From assembly GCA_024220525.1 (NCBI GenBank), contig JAMYWO010000113.1:64065-128064 (forward strand): 64,000 bases of DNA. Reading direction: 5' to 3'. Under the pieces are notes generated by a model. That model was not told where the DNA came from, ran no database searches, and saw only the letters and a list, made by a program, of their open reading frames with translations. Position 1 is the stretch's first letter; every line of letters begins with the position of its first letter. The DNA is from Cochliopodium minus. Its lineage: Eukaryota > Discosea > Himatismenida > Cochliopodiidae. Positions 37,530 through 48,773 of this stretch are shown here, piece after piece. The translations under genes and the position numbers were made by a program.

Positions 37530-38884
37530 GCTTGGTACTTCTGGTAAAAAGGGAGTAGGAAAAGAGTTGATGTTTCTGGGCAATTCACTTGGTGATTGAG
37601 GAGAATCTATCTCTTCTTTGATATTCAATTTCGGATTGGGTGTTGCAAAGAAATGTTGTTGCATGGGTGTTCCAAACTTTGTAAAAATGTAAATTTGAAA
37701 TTTTATAGGAATTATATTTTCTCTGAAAATTCTTACATCAAGGATATTCCCGCTTTGTTTTTGAGGGGTGAATTCTTCTTTGTTGGGTATTGAGTATTTC
37801 TCCAATTCTTCTTCAGATACTTGATTTGAAATTTGAATTGATTCTTGATTGGTTTTTGATTCAACTGTATTGATGTCAATACTTGGTGCATTCTCTTTAT
37901 ATCTTTTTGTGGATGCAAATTGGCGATAGATGATCTCCCATGGTGTTTTGTTACCAAATGGCTTCTTCTTTAGCATATGTTTTTCGTATTGTGTGCAGAT
38001 CATCTTCACTGCATCCATGTATTCAGTTGGGAAAACAGAAGGTTCTTCGCTTGGCATGAAGGTTTCTCTTCTTGATCTTGTAAGTCCATTTCCCATTCTA
38101 TGAATGAACATATAAAGATTTGTCTCAAGTTCTTCAGTTGGTCTAAGAAGCAAAAATAAAAATTATTAAATAAAAAAATATTTTTCAGAGAATAATTAGT
38201 TAAGTTTATTTTTCTTACAAACATTTGTTTATTGATGCTTGCTCATAAATAGCCATCACTTTGAATTGATCTTTGGTGAAATATTCTTCCAAATTTGCAT
38301 ATCCTATCCAAAAGTAAGAATTCTTGATGGCGAGTTCATTCAAAGGATGAGATTTCTCCGATAAAGAAACGAAAATCTCTCTTGCTTCCTTTTCTTTCTT
38401 TTCAAAACCCAATCTATTAGCTTCCTCAATGAGAACATTGAGTTTTTCAATATTCTCATTCCTCTCCTGTTGGAAGATCAAATCAAAATTAGGAGCAAAA
38501 TGAAATCTGACATCTGATTCTCTTCTATTGGATGATATCTGAATAGAATTGGAAGATTTATCATTTTTTGCTTTTGTATTTATTCCAGATGAATCGCTAT
38601 TGCTTGTTTGTCTTTTGTTTTCGGTTCTGATTTCTCTTAATTTATTANNNNNNNNNNNNNNNNNNNNNNNNNNNNNNNNNNNNNNNNNNNNNNNNNNNNN
38701 NNNNNNNNNNNNNNNNNNNNNNNNNNNNNNNNNNNNNNNNNNNNNNNNNNNNNNNNNNNNNNNNNNNNNNNNNNNNNNNNNNNNNNNNNNNNNNNAAAGA
38801 TGAGCTGAAAAGATCAATGATTTTGAGTGGTTGTTCGAACGTTTCTGAAATAACAAGAGATCTTATTTGGAATTCTTGTAACAA
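37530..38884 (-). CDS. CKAP2-like / HAT-repeat-like protein, incomplete
   Basis: Partial at both ends: 148 unknown bases interrupt it (38648-38795), its 3' end runs into the ambiguous base at 37529, and no convincing ATG is visible upstream. The readable part gives IEKLNVLIEEANRLGFEKKE, KEAREIFVSLSEKSHPLNEL, SYFWIGYANLEEYFTKDQF, VMAIYEQASINK, LRPTEELETNLYMFIHRMGN and MKKPF-like basic segments, then a Ser/Pro-rich C-terminal region (IKEEIDSPQSPSELPRNINS). The helical repeat with W-I-x-Y-A-x-L-E-E resembles the C-terminal region of cytoskeleton-associated protein 2 and HAT repeats. Function not established. Confidence 0.5.
38648..38795. other. Assembly gap of 148 Ns
   Basis: Run of n inside the CKAP2-like gene. 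Confidence 1.
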
Positions 38885-39013
38885 AAGTTGTCTTTAAAAC
38901 AATCATTTTGTCATTAAAAGTATATAGTTACTTTGTTTAGATTTTGCATATTTAAAGTGAGTTGAAATGGTTTGGAAATCCAAATCAAAAATTTTGAAAT
39001 ATAAAAAAAAAAA

Positions 39014-40554
39014 ATGAAAAAATTTTTAACAGTGAAAGAATATCAAAAATGGTGTGAAGAGAATGTATCCAAAATGATCTATGATTGTATCTCTCAATAT
39101 TAATACATAAATTTCAAAGAATCAATATTTTTCAAAATAATAAAATAGATTATGCAAGTGGTGCAGATGATCAAATCACTCTTCAAGATAATTGTGATGA
39201 TTTCTCCAAAATAAAATTGGTTCCAAGGTAAATATTATTCATTCAATAAAAAATTCATTCATCAAATAAAAATAAAAGGAAAAAAAAATTTAAACTAATC
39301 ATTGATAATGAATGAAATAGGGTGTTAAGAGATGTATCTAATATAAATATGAAAACAAATGTATTTGGATTCGAATTGGATTTTCCAGTCATGATTGCAG
39401 CAACAGCAATGCAAAGAATGGCAACACCTGAAGGAGAAATCGCAACAGTCAAGGCAGCAAACACAAGTAAGTAAATAGAAAACAACAAATAATTATTTTA
39501 AAAGAAAGTTTCTCATTTTTGTAATTAGTGAACACCATTTTTACTTTGTCAAGTATGTCGATGACTTCTTTTGAAGACATTTCACAAATAGGTACCCTAC
39601 TTTTTAATTTCTTTTTAATTTTTGTTTTTTCATAACTCGGAATTAGGTGGAAATCATTTCTTTCAACTTTATATCTTGAAAAATAGGTAACAAATTAATT
39701 CTTTCTCAATTTAACTAAAATTTAAGTTTAAAGGGAAATAACAATCGACATTGTGAAAAATGCTGAAAATTTTGGATTCATAGCTTTGGTAATGTAAAAA
39801 ATTAAATTTAATTAAATTTAACTATAATCTTTATTTTTATTATTAAGAACAGGTAAGATTCAAAAAAATTATTAGAAATTAATTAGTAATTTATTTTTAG
39901 TGGATTCTCCAATTCCTGGAAAAAGAGTAGTTCACGAAAGAAACAACTTTTCTTTACCTCCAAAAGGATTGGAATTAGAAATATTCAAAAAATATGAAAA
40001 AGAAATTAACAAAATGAAAGGAAAATCACCAGGAAAAGGTCTTAATGCTTTTTTAAAATCTCAATATGACGACTCTTTAACTTGGAAAGAAATTAAATGG
40101 CTAAAAAGTATTACAAAGCTTCCCATCTTAGTAAAGGGTGTTCTTTCAGCAAAAGATGCCATTTCCGCCGTTGAAGCTGGTAAATCAAATTTAAAAAAAA
40201 TTAAAAAAAATTTGAAATAAAATTTTAAAAAATAATTGTTTTATTGGGATGTTCAAAATTTTACAACAGTTTATATTTTGTTAGTAATTAATTAATATCC
40301 GCTAACAAAGTTGTAAATTTTGGACATGTCTAATTGTTTTAAAATTAGGTGTTGATGGAATAATTGTTTCTAATCATGGAGGAAGACAACTTGATTTTTC
40401 GATAAGTACAATCACTGCACTTCCTTCAATCGTGAAAGCAGTCAACAATAGAGTTCCTGTTTTCTTGGATGGAGGTATCAGAAGAGGAACTGATATTTTA
40501 AAGGCAATCGCTTTGGGAGCGAAAGCTGTATTTATTGGAAGACCCATTCTTTAN
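39014..40554 (+). CDS. FMN-dependent alpha-hydroxy-acid oxidase/dehydrogenase, C-terminus missing
   Basis: Oxidises L-2-hydroxy acids such as glycolate or L-lactate. [20 protein letters not shown] starts the frame. Then come [124 protein letters not shown] (active-site His and Arg) and [20 protein letters not shown] with AVFIGRPI. The last helices expected after GRP (typically Y-G-L-A...) are absent because homology ends exactly at the ambiguous base 40554. About eight exons. One intron contains an 87-bp inverted-repeat element (40244-40330). Substrate preference cannot be judged. Confidence 0.87.
40244..40330. mobile_element. MITE-like element, copy 1
   Basis: An 87-bp element in an intron of the hydroxy-acid oxidase gene. 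It has imperfect inverted ends (GGGATGTTCAAAATTTTAC left; GTAAATTTTGGACATGTC right) and TA on both sides (40242-40243 and 40331-40332). A reverse-complement copy lies at 59753-59840. Size, inverted ends and TA flanks fit a non-autonomous Tc1/mariner-type element; no coding capacity. Confidence 0.75.
40554..40554. other. Single ambiguous base, likely assembly join
   Basis: One isolated n. Hydroxy-acid oxidase homology is intact up to this base and absent immediately after it. Confidence 0.65.
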
Positions 40555-41898
40555 GACCTGCCTCGGAACAATGAACAGTTGCCTTCTGTTGGAGATAACG
40601 TGATAATCATCAGTAAGAATGGGAAAAAGGATAATAAAGGATAGCTGGAAGAAATAACAGAGAATAGTTGGAAAATCAAGTTGTCAAACAAGATATTCAA
40701 CTCAAAAAAAGAGAAAATATACCAAGAAAAATTTGAGACAAGCCACTTAACTTTTGAGTGGAGTTACTGGATCACTTGCATAAGAACTCTATCAAAACAG
40801 CAAAAATCTGAAGATAATTAAAAACAGAAATGACGCAAATATTAATCTTATCTGGAAAAATTGCAAAGAAAAGCTAGGTGACGACAAAAGCTTGTTTTCA
40901 AGCATAGGAAAAGTTAATTTCTTCAAAAGAGGACAAAAAAAATGTTTCGAAAGTTTAATATCAAAACAAACACTCTCTCAAATTCTAAAACATGTAGAGA
41001 AAACATTTTCTCTTTCCATGCAAGAATCATTCTAAATATCTAGCCAATCTACAATAAAGAAAGAAAGTGCAAACTTTGCTATTAGGAAATCAGAAACGGA
41101 TGGCACATTTTGTTAAATTGAAAGCAGCACAAAGAATCCAATTGGACACACTAAAAGAACAAGAGAGAAACGCTTAACAAAAAATTCTTGACAGGAGAAA
41201 TATAACACAAAGCGGATCAGCAAACCCGGTAAACCAAAATTGCTTGGAGTTCAACTGGACAATTTGAAAACTGTATAAACAGTCTCACACGAAAAGATAA
41301 TCCCTACTCAAACACTAAGCGAGGCTCTTTGTTTCTTTTTATCAATGGAAGAATTCAGAACGTTTAATTTTTGGAGAAAATCAGAGATGAAAGACTACGA
41401 GGATGAAAAGAAACATTGGGAGAAAGGAGCTCTGATCTACAGATTTGAAGGAACTCAAGAACCCAAAATCTAGATATCAGAGATTGTTATTGAAAATATC
41501 CTATCATGAATAGGATGAAAGCAGTTAAAAGCTGCAAAACAAACCCATAGTTATTTAATTTTGTTTCCAAAAAGGAATAAGCAATAGAGAGAATATTTAA
41601 TTAAACAATTTTTTTTTTACATAAAAAAAAAAATCTTCCAAACTTTTGATAACATATATGCTGAATGTCCAAAATATTTTCTTCTTTCTTTTCTTTTCGA
41701 ATTTATTCTCATTTTTTTTATTTAAAATCAGATTTTCATCACAAAAACATTTACTTTTTGTTTAATTTCTCAAAGAAATTTAACAAGATTATAGATGTTT
41801 AAAATTTCAACTCATAAAGTTTCAGAGCTTGAGATCTTTCATGAATTGGTTTTCAATTTTAATTTATTTATTGAAAATAAAAAAATAAAAAAAAAAAA
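40555..41898. other. Unassigned segment of unusual composition
   Basis: About 1.0 kb (to roughly 41,590) is less AT-rich than the intergenic DNA elsewhere and lacks the usual homopolymer runs, yet no intact gene is visible. Its first codons read DLPRNNEQLPSVGDNVIIIS in the frame entering from the join. Codon-like composition without an open frame suggests a decayed gene or an old mobile-element remnant of unknown family. From about 41,590 to 41,898 it is ordinary AT-rich spacer. Confidence 0.35.
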
Positions 41899-42645
41899 AT
41901 GATAGTCTTGAATGAAACAAATCTCCTTTTAATCATTGTAAATTTGTCATATCTTTTGTTTTATAGTGCTTATGATAAATCCTCCAAATCAATCAATCTC
42001 CAATTACTCTTCAAAATCATCTCTTTCAAAGATAGCTCCTTTTCTGTAAGGGAATTAAATAAATTATTTGCTTTGGCGGGATTCACTCTATATCTTTTTA
42101 CTGTATGGTTTCAATTCACCAATTATTGGAATGTCAATGTTGGTTATATTTTCAGAATGGCTTCAATTGAGCTTATCATGCATGGATCCATTTCATTTTC
42201 ACAAAAGGTAAAATTATATAGGAACAATGAAGAAAAAAATAAATTTTTAAAAGCAAATTTTGAATTATACAAACTCATAATCAACATCCCTAGATTAAAT
42301 TCGATCCAATAAAAAACTGATATTTTATTATTCACCAAAATTTAATTTAATATAATCCCTCAGTATGATTTTGATCTCTCCAAAATGCTCAATCCAAAAA
42401 AGAATTCCAAAGCATATGCTATATGGTTCGGAATTGCATCACAATTTTTGATCGTATCTTTATGTTGGACCTCCTTCATCTACAGGCACTATTGGAAACT
42501 ATCCTTCACACTTGCAGTTGTCTTTGGAGATCTCCATTTTTACATGATGGAAAAAAATCAAAATGGATCTTTGAATATAAGGCCATTTGCATACTTACCT
42601 TTTCTTCTGAGTGTTGTAGTATTTTATGAGCATTTTGTTCACTAA
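41899..42645 (+). CDS. Multi-pass membrane protein of unknown function
   Basis: Two exons (donor after FSQK near 42208, acceptor near 42363, phase 0). The start MIVLNETNLLLIIVNLSYLL opens a membrane segment. Further hydrophobic segments lie around KLFALAGFTLYLFTVWFQF, the FRMASIELIMHGSISF region, IASQFLIVSLCWTSFIY, LSFTLAVVFGDLHFYMMEK and FAYLPFLLSVVVFYE, giving about five or six helices in roughly 195 residues. Recurrent polar positions (GDLHFYMMEK, RPFAY) inside the helices suggest a transporter or lipid enzyme. I do not recognise the family. Confidence 0.7.
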
Positions 42646-42977
42646 ATCGAAACAATCTTTGCTTTTATTACGGAAAATATTAAAGATATTAAAAAAAAAA
42701 TTCAATATTTCAAGATATCTTGAAAGAAGCAAATTTTTAAGAAGAGTTAGTTTCGAAAAAGATATTTTCAAATGTTCACTGTTCTATTCACCCAATCTAA
42801 AAACTTTGAAAATTGAATGTGAACGATTTGTTTGTTTTGTCAAATGATGTTAAATTGAATGTTTTTTAAGAAATGAAATTTGAAATTTAAAAAAAAAAAA
42901 GAGTTGAAAATATAATAAATTTGATTTTAATAAAATATCAAAAATCATTTATATTGATTTAATTTCTTACTTCATTT
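42646..42977. other. Intergenic stretch between convergent genes
   Basis: About 330 bp. An open frame near 42626-42847 is Lys/Leu/Phe-rich and shows no family signature, so I treat it as chance. Confidence 0.45.
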
Positions 42978-45851
42978 TTATTTGCCTACTTTCAAAGCAA
43001 TGTAAATGACAATTAAATAAAGAAAAACATAACTTATCAAAAAAAGATTGGATTGAACAAAAGAACTTTTTGGATTTGCAAGAGAAGATACACTTGTAAT
43101 TTGGGCATTACTTTGAAAAAAAAGTTAACAAAAAAAAAAAGTTTAAAAAAAAAAATTAAAATTAAAATTAGTTTTTTTTACTTTGTGTTTGGCACATCTT
43201 TCTTTCTTGGTTCATTGGGTATTTCTTTGATTTCAGAGGATATTTTGACAGATTTTCTTGGTACTATTAACTCAGGTTCACTTTTAGAAACAGATTCCAA
43301 ATCATTCTTGATTTTGTCTAACCAAGATTTTAATGAAATTACCATTTTCTAAAGTTTTTAAATTATTTAAAATTATCAAAATTTTTTTCATTTAATATTA
43401 AATTTTTTTTACCTTTAAAGATGTAGACTTTATTTGTCCTGAGACAATGAAACTAGGTTTGTTAAACCATCTGATACCAATTTCAGCAGTCAATAAAAGG
43501 GAATTTTCTCCGTTTGTTTTTGCAATAATACGTTGTTCAATACCTTTTGAAAAAATGATAAATTTCAAACAAAAAATAAAAGGAAATAAAATTAATATTG
43601 GAAAAAAATTTAAAAAATCTTACCAAAGTTTTTACTGTAAGGAATATCTGACATTGTCAAAAGTTTTTCATGGATCAACTTGTCTTTGTTGAGAATATAT
43701 TTTTGTTTCTCCAATCTAATGAATAAATAAGATTAATTTTTTTTTTAATAAAAAAAAAAATTTTACGTGTAAGTTTCTTTTGGACAAAAAGGAGGACCAC
43801 CAGAAACTGATTTTTGAAATTGATTATTTAAATATTGATTCCAAAAAATTTTAATTTTAATTACCAGGTGCGATATAACTTATTTCTCTCTTGAAAGAAG
43901 TCTTGTTAGAGGAAGTCCAGGAAGAAACTTCTATTTTGGAGTTTCCTTTCAGCTCGTTGAGTGAAATCTCCCAATCCTTTGAGTCATCTAAAAAAAGTTA
44001 AATAATTAATTAATAAAAATATTAAAAATAAACATAGGAAAATAATAAAATAAAAAAGAATAAATAAATGATAAAATGAATGTATATAATTAAGTGAAAA
44101 ATATTTTTTACAAATAAAATAAATAAAATAATAAAAATAATAAAATTAGTTCTTACCAGAACAAAAAATCTTGAAAAATTTGACAGGAGAACACTTCAAT
44201 TCAACATCAGTATAAACCTTCTCAAACTCATCAGCAACCAAAAAATTTTCTTGATTCTTAGAATCTTCCAGAGTGAAGATAGACTCATCATCAATATCTT
44301 CATCGTCTTCAGATTCTTCCATCTCTTCCTTCTCTTTAGGAGAAAGAATTTCTGTTATGGAGGAGTCTTTTCTCAAAGGAGCAAATCTTGCTCTAAGAAG
44401 TGGCAAGAGAACTTTGACTGGGGATCTTTCTGTGAGCTTGTAGTCAATTCCTTTGTGGGTAAATGCGAATTCTTTACTGTGAATTTCTACTTTTTCTATT
44501 TTGCAAATGTCTACTACCAACTATAAATAATAAAAAACCAACAAAAAAATAAATAAATAAAACTATTCTTACATTAAACTTTTCGTTTGGGACTTTGAAA
44601 CAGAGGTTGTTGGTAAACAAAAAAGCAACCCCAACTTTTGAATCTGACAATGTTACCTTTATAAAAAAAAAATTAAACAAGATTAAAACCACCTTATATT
44701 AAAAAAAAAAAAAAGATTTACATTTTTTAAGGTACAAGCAACTTTATCTTTTTGTTAAAAAGTTTTAAATTTTAAATAAAAAAAATAAGAATTTAAATAT
44801 ATTTACTCAATCTCAACGTTTCTGGTTCGGGCAGATTCAAAAATTTTTTCAAGAAAGGTTCCAACTTTTTTCTTTTCTCGTCTTTCTTTTTTAACTTTTG
44901 GAGTCTCTTTCTCTGAAAAAAGGATAATTCTTCGTTTTGGAGAAGATCAATTTCCAGTTGGTATTCTGAAGGACCTGGCTTCATTCTTTCATTGATGTCT
45001 ATTAAAATAAAGGAGATTTAATTCAACATAATGATTGATATAAAGTTATTTTAATTTTAATTTAACTAAAATTTCAATATTTCATGAATTTTCAAAAATA
45101 TATATATTTATTTTCAATAAAAAAAGTTAAAATCATTTAAGAGAGGAATTTATTGATTATAATTCCTTAAATTTAGGAATTTTACCTTCTTTATTCTCTT
45201 GAAGTAGCAAAGGAGTAAGAGAACTCATGGTCTGGGAATTTAATAAAAAAGCCTTCTTGGTAGTTTCCTTGAGGATCTTCTCATCAGATTCATTCACCTT
45301 TGATATGATAGATATCCTTCTACTTTCTTTGAGCAACAAGGATAATTGCACACTTCCTATCTTTTCTTTATTATCCTTCTCAGGATTCAATACATCATAT
45401 TTAAAAGATGCTGATTTCTCTTTTTCGCATGCATTCAATGGGATCAGTGATATCCCTATTTTTGATTCTCCCTCTGTCATTGTTACTTTATATATTTCCA
45501 CCAATAAATTTTGCTTGAGATGATTTATTCTTGTGCTTGTTTTTTTTTGATTATTAATAATTTGTGAGAAATATATAATTGGAAGATTTTTTTTTTTTTA
45601 TATTTCTAAAATTCATCTTACAATATCGTTGTATATTGTTCAAACCATAATGTATCGCTTTTTGGAGTTGAGAATGTTGTTTCTCCTTTTATATTAATAA
45701 CAAAATTAAAATGAAATATAAATATAATTTGTAGTGGGAATTATATTGCCATACCTGGAGTGATTGTAAATTTGACAAAGAATTCTGAAGTTGAATCTTC
45801 AATTTTCTCTTTCGTGACAATTCTTCCAAGACAAATAACAAGACTATTCAT
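42978..45851 (-). CDS. C2-GRAM-VASt protein with C-terminal membrane anchor
   Basis: Probable lipid (sterol) transfer protein. An N-terminal C2-like domain starts MNSLVICLGRIVTKEKIEDS and continues SDTLWFEQYTTIL, LLVEIYKVTMTEGESKIGIS. A charged helix (NEELSFFQRKRLQKLKKKDE) leads to a GRAM-like part (KVTLSDSKVGVAFLFTNNLC; DICKIEKVEIHSKEFAF). The VASt/StAR-like domain follows: CSPVKFFKIFCSGDDSKDWE, WTSSNKTSFKREISYIAPGG, TMSDIPYSKNFGIEQRIIAK and EIGIRWFNKPSFIVSGQIKS. It ends with a single membrane helix (FLISYVFLYLIVIYIALKVG) one residue from the stop. GRAM plus VASt plus a terminal helix is the layout of Lam/GRAMD1 sterol carriers at ER contact sites; a leading C2 resembles plant C2-GRAM-VASt proteins. 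About 11 exons. Confidence 0.82.
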
Positions 45852-46016
45852 TTTTAATTTTTTTATTTTATATTTATATAATATAAAGAAGGACATTAAA
45901 TTTGATTTGATTGGATGATTTTGATGCGAAAATCAGTGATTTGAAAGAAATATTGTATTTGCAAATTCTAAATAATTTAAATATAATAATATAAATTATA
46001 AAAAAAAAAATATTAA

Positions 46017-48644
46017 ATGATTTCATGTGAGTATAATTAATTTCCCAAAGATCCCAGAACTAATAATTCTAATTTCAAACAAATAAACCAAATATAGTCA
46101 TTGGAAAGAAGATTGGTTCATTTGGTAAATTTTCAATTGTGAAATATCACTCATTATTTAAAATATCAACCATCATTCGGGAATAGGATTACAACAAGAA
46201 GGTACACATCCAGAAGATATTGGAAAATTATCAAATGATGCAAAATCTTTGATGCTCAGAGCTTTTCAAGATTTGGATCCATCACAAATCATAGACTATC
46301 ATTGTGAGTTTATCCAATTTAAACAATTTAAATAATCCTTTTTTCTTTGAAAAATAATAAAGGCCATGGTTAACCCCCATTCAAATTTAAATTGAAAATG
46401 GAATTAATTTTATAGATATATAGTTGTTGGATTTGGTAGTGGTAATACATGTTGCTAGTAATCTTTCATTTTCTTTTTTCTCATAAAATTTCAAATTTAT
46501 TATCAAACATAAAGCCTCAAAGAAGAGCATATGAATTCAAAAAATGTTATCAAGAAAATCAGTGCACATACCATGTTATGTAAATCCATTAATATAAATG
46601 AATTTTCCATTATAATTTCTCAATAATAATAAACAGCTGGTAAAAAAAAAAAAAAAAAAATTTGTGAAATTGATTTCATGTAATAATTTATTTGTTAAAT
46701 AGCATCTGGGATCACCGATGTAAAAAGTGCAGATCAAGATTTCATCTCTAGATTATCAAGATACATCACATGCATAAAAAATCATGGGAGATACGCCATC
46801 TTAGCGTTTGATAAGTTCCATAACACAGATGGGACAGTCTCAAACGAAAATACTCGTAAAAATAAAAAGTAAAGAAATAATATAATAAATTTTTTTTAAA
46901 AAATCATTGAAAGATATGTACACTCCCAATGGTAAATTTTTTTAATTTCATTTTCTATCCAAATATTTAATAATTTATACTTTTTTGAAAGAGTATATAT
47001 TTGAACTTGCAAAGAAGCATTCAGATCTCTTTTTGCCAACCATTTCTATCCATCCTTATAGAAAGGACGCTTTGGAAGAACTTGAGAAATGGGCTAAAAA
47101 GAATGTCAGAATGGTTAAATGGCTCCCAAACACTATGAACATTGGTCTTATTAACATTTTAATTTGACTTTTATAATAATTATTTTCGAAAAAAAGATCC
47201 TTCAAATGAAATATGTATTCCATATTTTAAGAAAATGAAAGAATTAGGAATGGTATTATTTTTTTATTATATTTTTATTTCAATACATTCATTCAATTTT
47301 TTAGGCATTATTAGTACATTGGTAAATTTTCCTTCTTTTAATCCCTAGATTTTTTTTTTAATTGAAAAACTTATTTTTAGTGGTGAAGAAAGAGCTATCG
47401 TAAAAAATTTTTATTTCCAAAGATTTTTGAAATATTAACTCTTATAAATAGGTTGGACAAGAAAAAGAGTTTCAAGCTTTAGGAAATCCACTTTTATTGA
47501 AAAATGCGTTGGATGTTGGAGTAAATTTTTTAATTTAGATTCTTAAAATTTTTTTTTAATATTTTAAATTTTTTTAAAAAAGACAAAGGTTATCATTGCT
47601 CACTGTGCTTCTTTAGGGTAATTTTTAAAAATATAAAATTTCATTCTCCTAATTGAAAAATTCTTTAAAGAAGTAAGACATTTTTTTCAATTTTAATTTT
47701 TAATAATGAGAATAATCTATTATTTCCAAAAAGCAAATGTCGATCTAGAAAGTGAATTGAACCCCAAACCCAGAGCTGCGAATTTTGATTTATTTTTGAG
47801 GTAATTCTTTAAAAATTTTAAAATATTTTTTTAAAAAAAAAACTCTCAAAAGAATGATGGATAATCCAAAGTGGGTTGGTAATTTATTCGGTGATATTTC
47901 TGCCATTACACAAGTAATTCTTTATAAATTTTTATATTTTTTTTAAACTTTGTTTAGTACAACAGAATGGATTGTGTAGAAACATTGTTAAAAAGAATAG
48001 ATATTCACAAAAGGTAAATTTATTTTTTAAAATTTAAATAAACTTTAAAAGTTTCATTTAAAAGGCTTATCAATGGATCCGATTACCCATTAGTAAATGT
48101 AAAGTTATTGTTTTACACAAGACTTTTTTTGAACAGGGGAATGATTACCAAAACAGAAAGATCTGCACTGAACGAAATATACAACTACAACCCCTTACTA
48201 TTCGATTTTGTGTTGAAAAGATCTCTAAAAGGACCTGAAAAACAATCTTTCCCTGCATCGATGTTTATGAAAAATAAGGATCTTGATTTGTGGAGTGACT
48301 GGGATCAATCTCTTGGAATTAAATCTGATATTCCAAAAGAAATCAACATTTCTAGCAATGATCTTTATGTTGATCAAAAAATTAACATTGAAGAGCAACT
48401 CAAGAACAGGAAAAAACTTAAATCACAAATCGAAACTCTCGAGGAACTCTTGAAAGAGAAAAAAAGTCTACTCAATGAAGTCCAACATGTGATCTCCAAT
48501 CACTTTGGCAACCAGTTTGGTGTTAAATCTTATGATGTCGAAGATCAGGATTATATTGACAATGAATCTTCTACAGAGATCGATCAAAGTCTTTTGGATA
48601 AATCCAATAGTGAAGATGAAAGGGATGAATTTGTTGTCAATTAA
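46017..48644 (+). CDS. Amidohydrolase-family metal-dependent hydrolase with C-terminal coiled coil
   Basis: TIM-barrel hydrolase resembling bacterial amidohydrolases. Phase-consistent exons start MISFIGKKIGSFGLQQEGTH, then DIGKLSNDAKSLMLRAFQDL, IIDYHCHVVGFG (HxH metal motif, built through a 6-nt microexon at 46363-46368), ASGITDVKSADQDFISRLSR, TISIHPYRKDALEELEKWAK, RMVKWLPNTMNI, LVHCGEERAI, LGNPLLLKNALDVG, TKVIIAHCASLG, NLFGDISAITQYNRMDCVET and LINGSDYPLVNVK (active-site Asp). About 15 introns, some under 50 nt. After NEIYNYNPLLFDFVLKRSL, an added tail holds a coiled coil (QLKNRKKLKSQIETLEELLK) and an acidic end absent from bacterial relatives. Substrate unknown. It diverges from the C2-GRAM gene across 165 bp. 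Confidence 0.85.
46363..46368 (+). other. Putative 6-nt microexon
   Basis: GCCATG between AATAATAAAG and GTTAAC. Joined to the exon ending GACTATCATT and the exon starting TTGTTGGATTTG, it yields D-Y-H-C-H-V-V-G-F, restoring the HxH zinc-binding motif expected in this family. Without it the second histidine is missing. Confidence 0.65.
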
Positions 48645-48773
48645 TTTATAAAATTAAAATCTACTTAAACTATATTTTTTAATTAGATGAATTTTGATTT
48701 AAAGTGTTTAAATTATTGATATTTTGGTTGTTATCAAATTATTCCAAAGTTGATTTGTAATATATAAAAAAAA

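Noticed and set aside
42626-42847. 73-codon plus-strand frame after the membrane protein
   Set aside because: Lys/Leu/Phe-biased as expected by chance in this composition; no splice link to the upstream gene.
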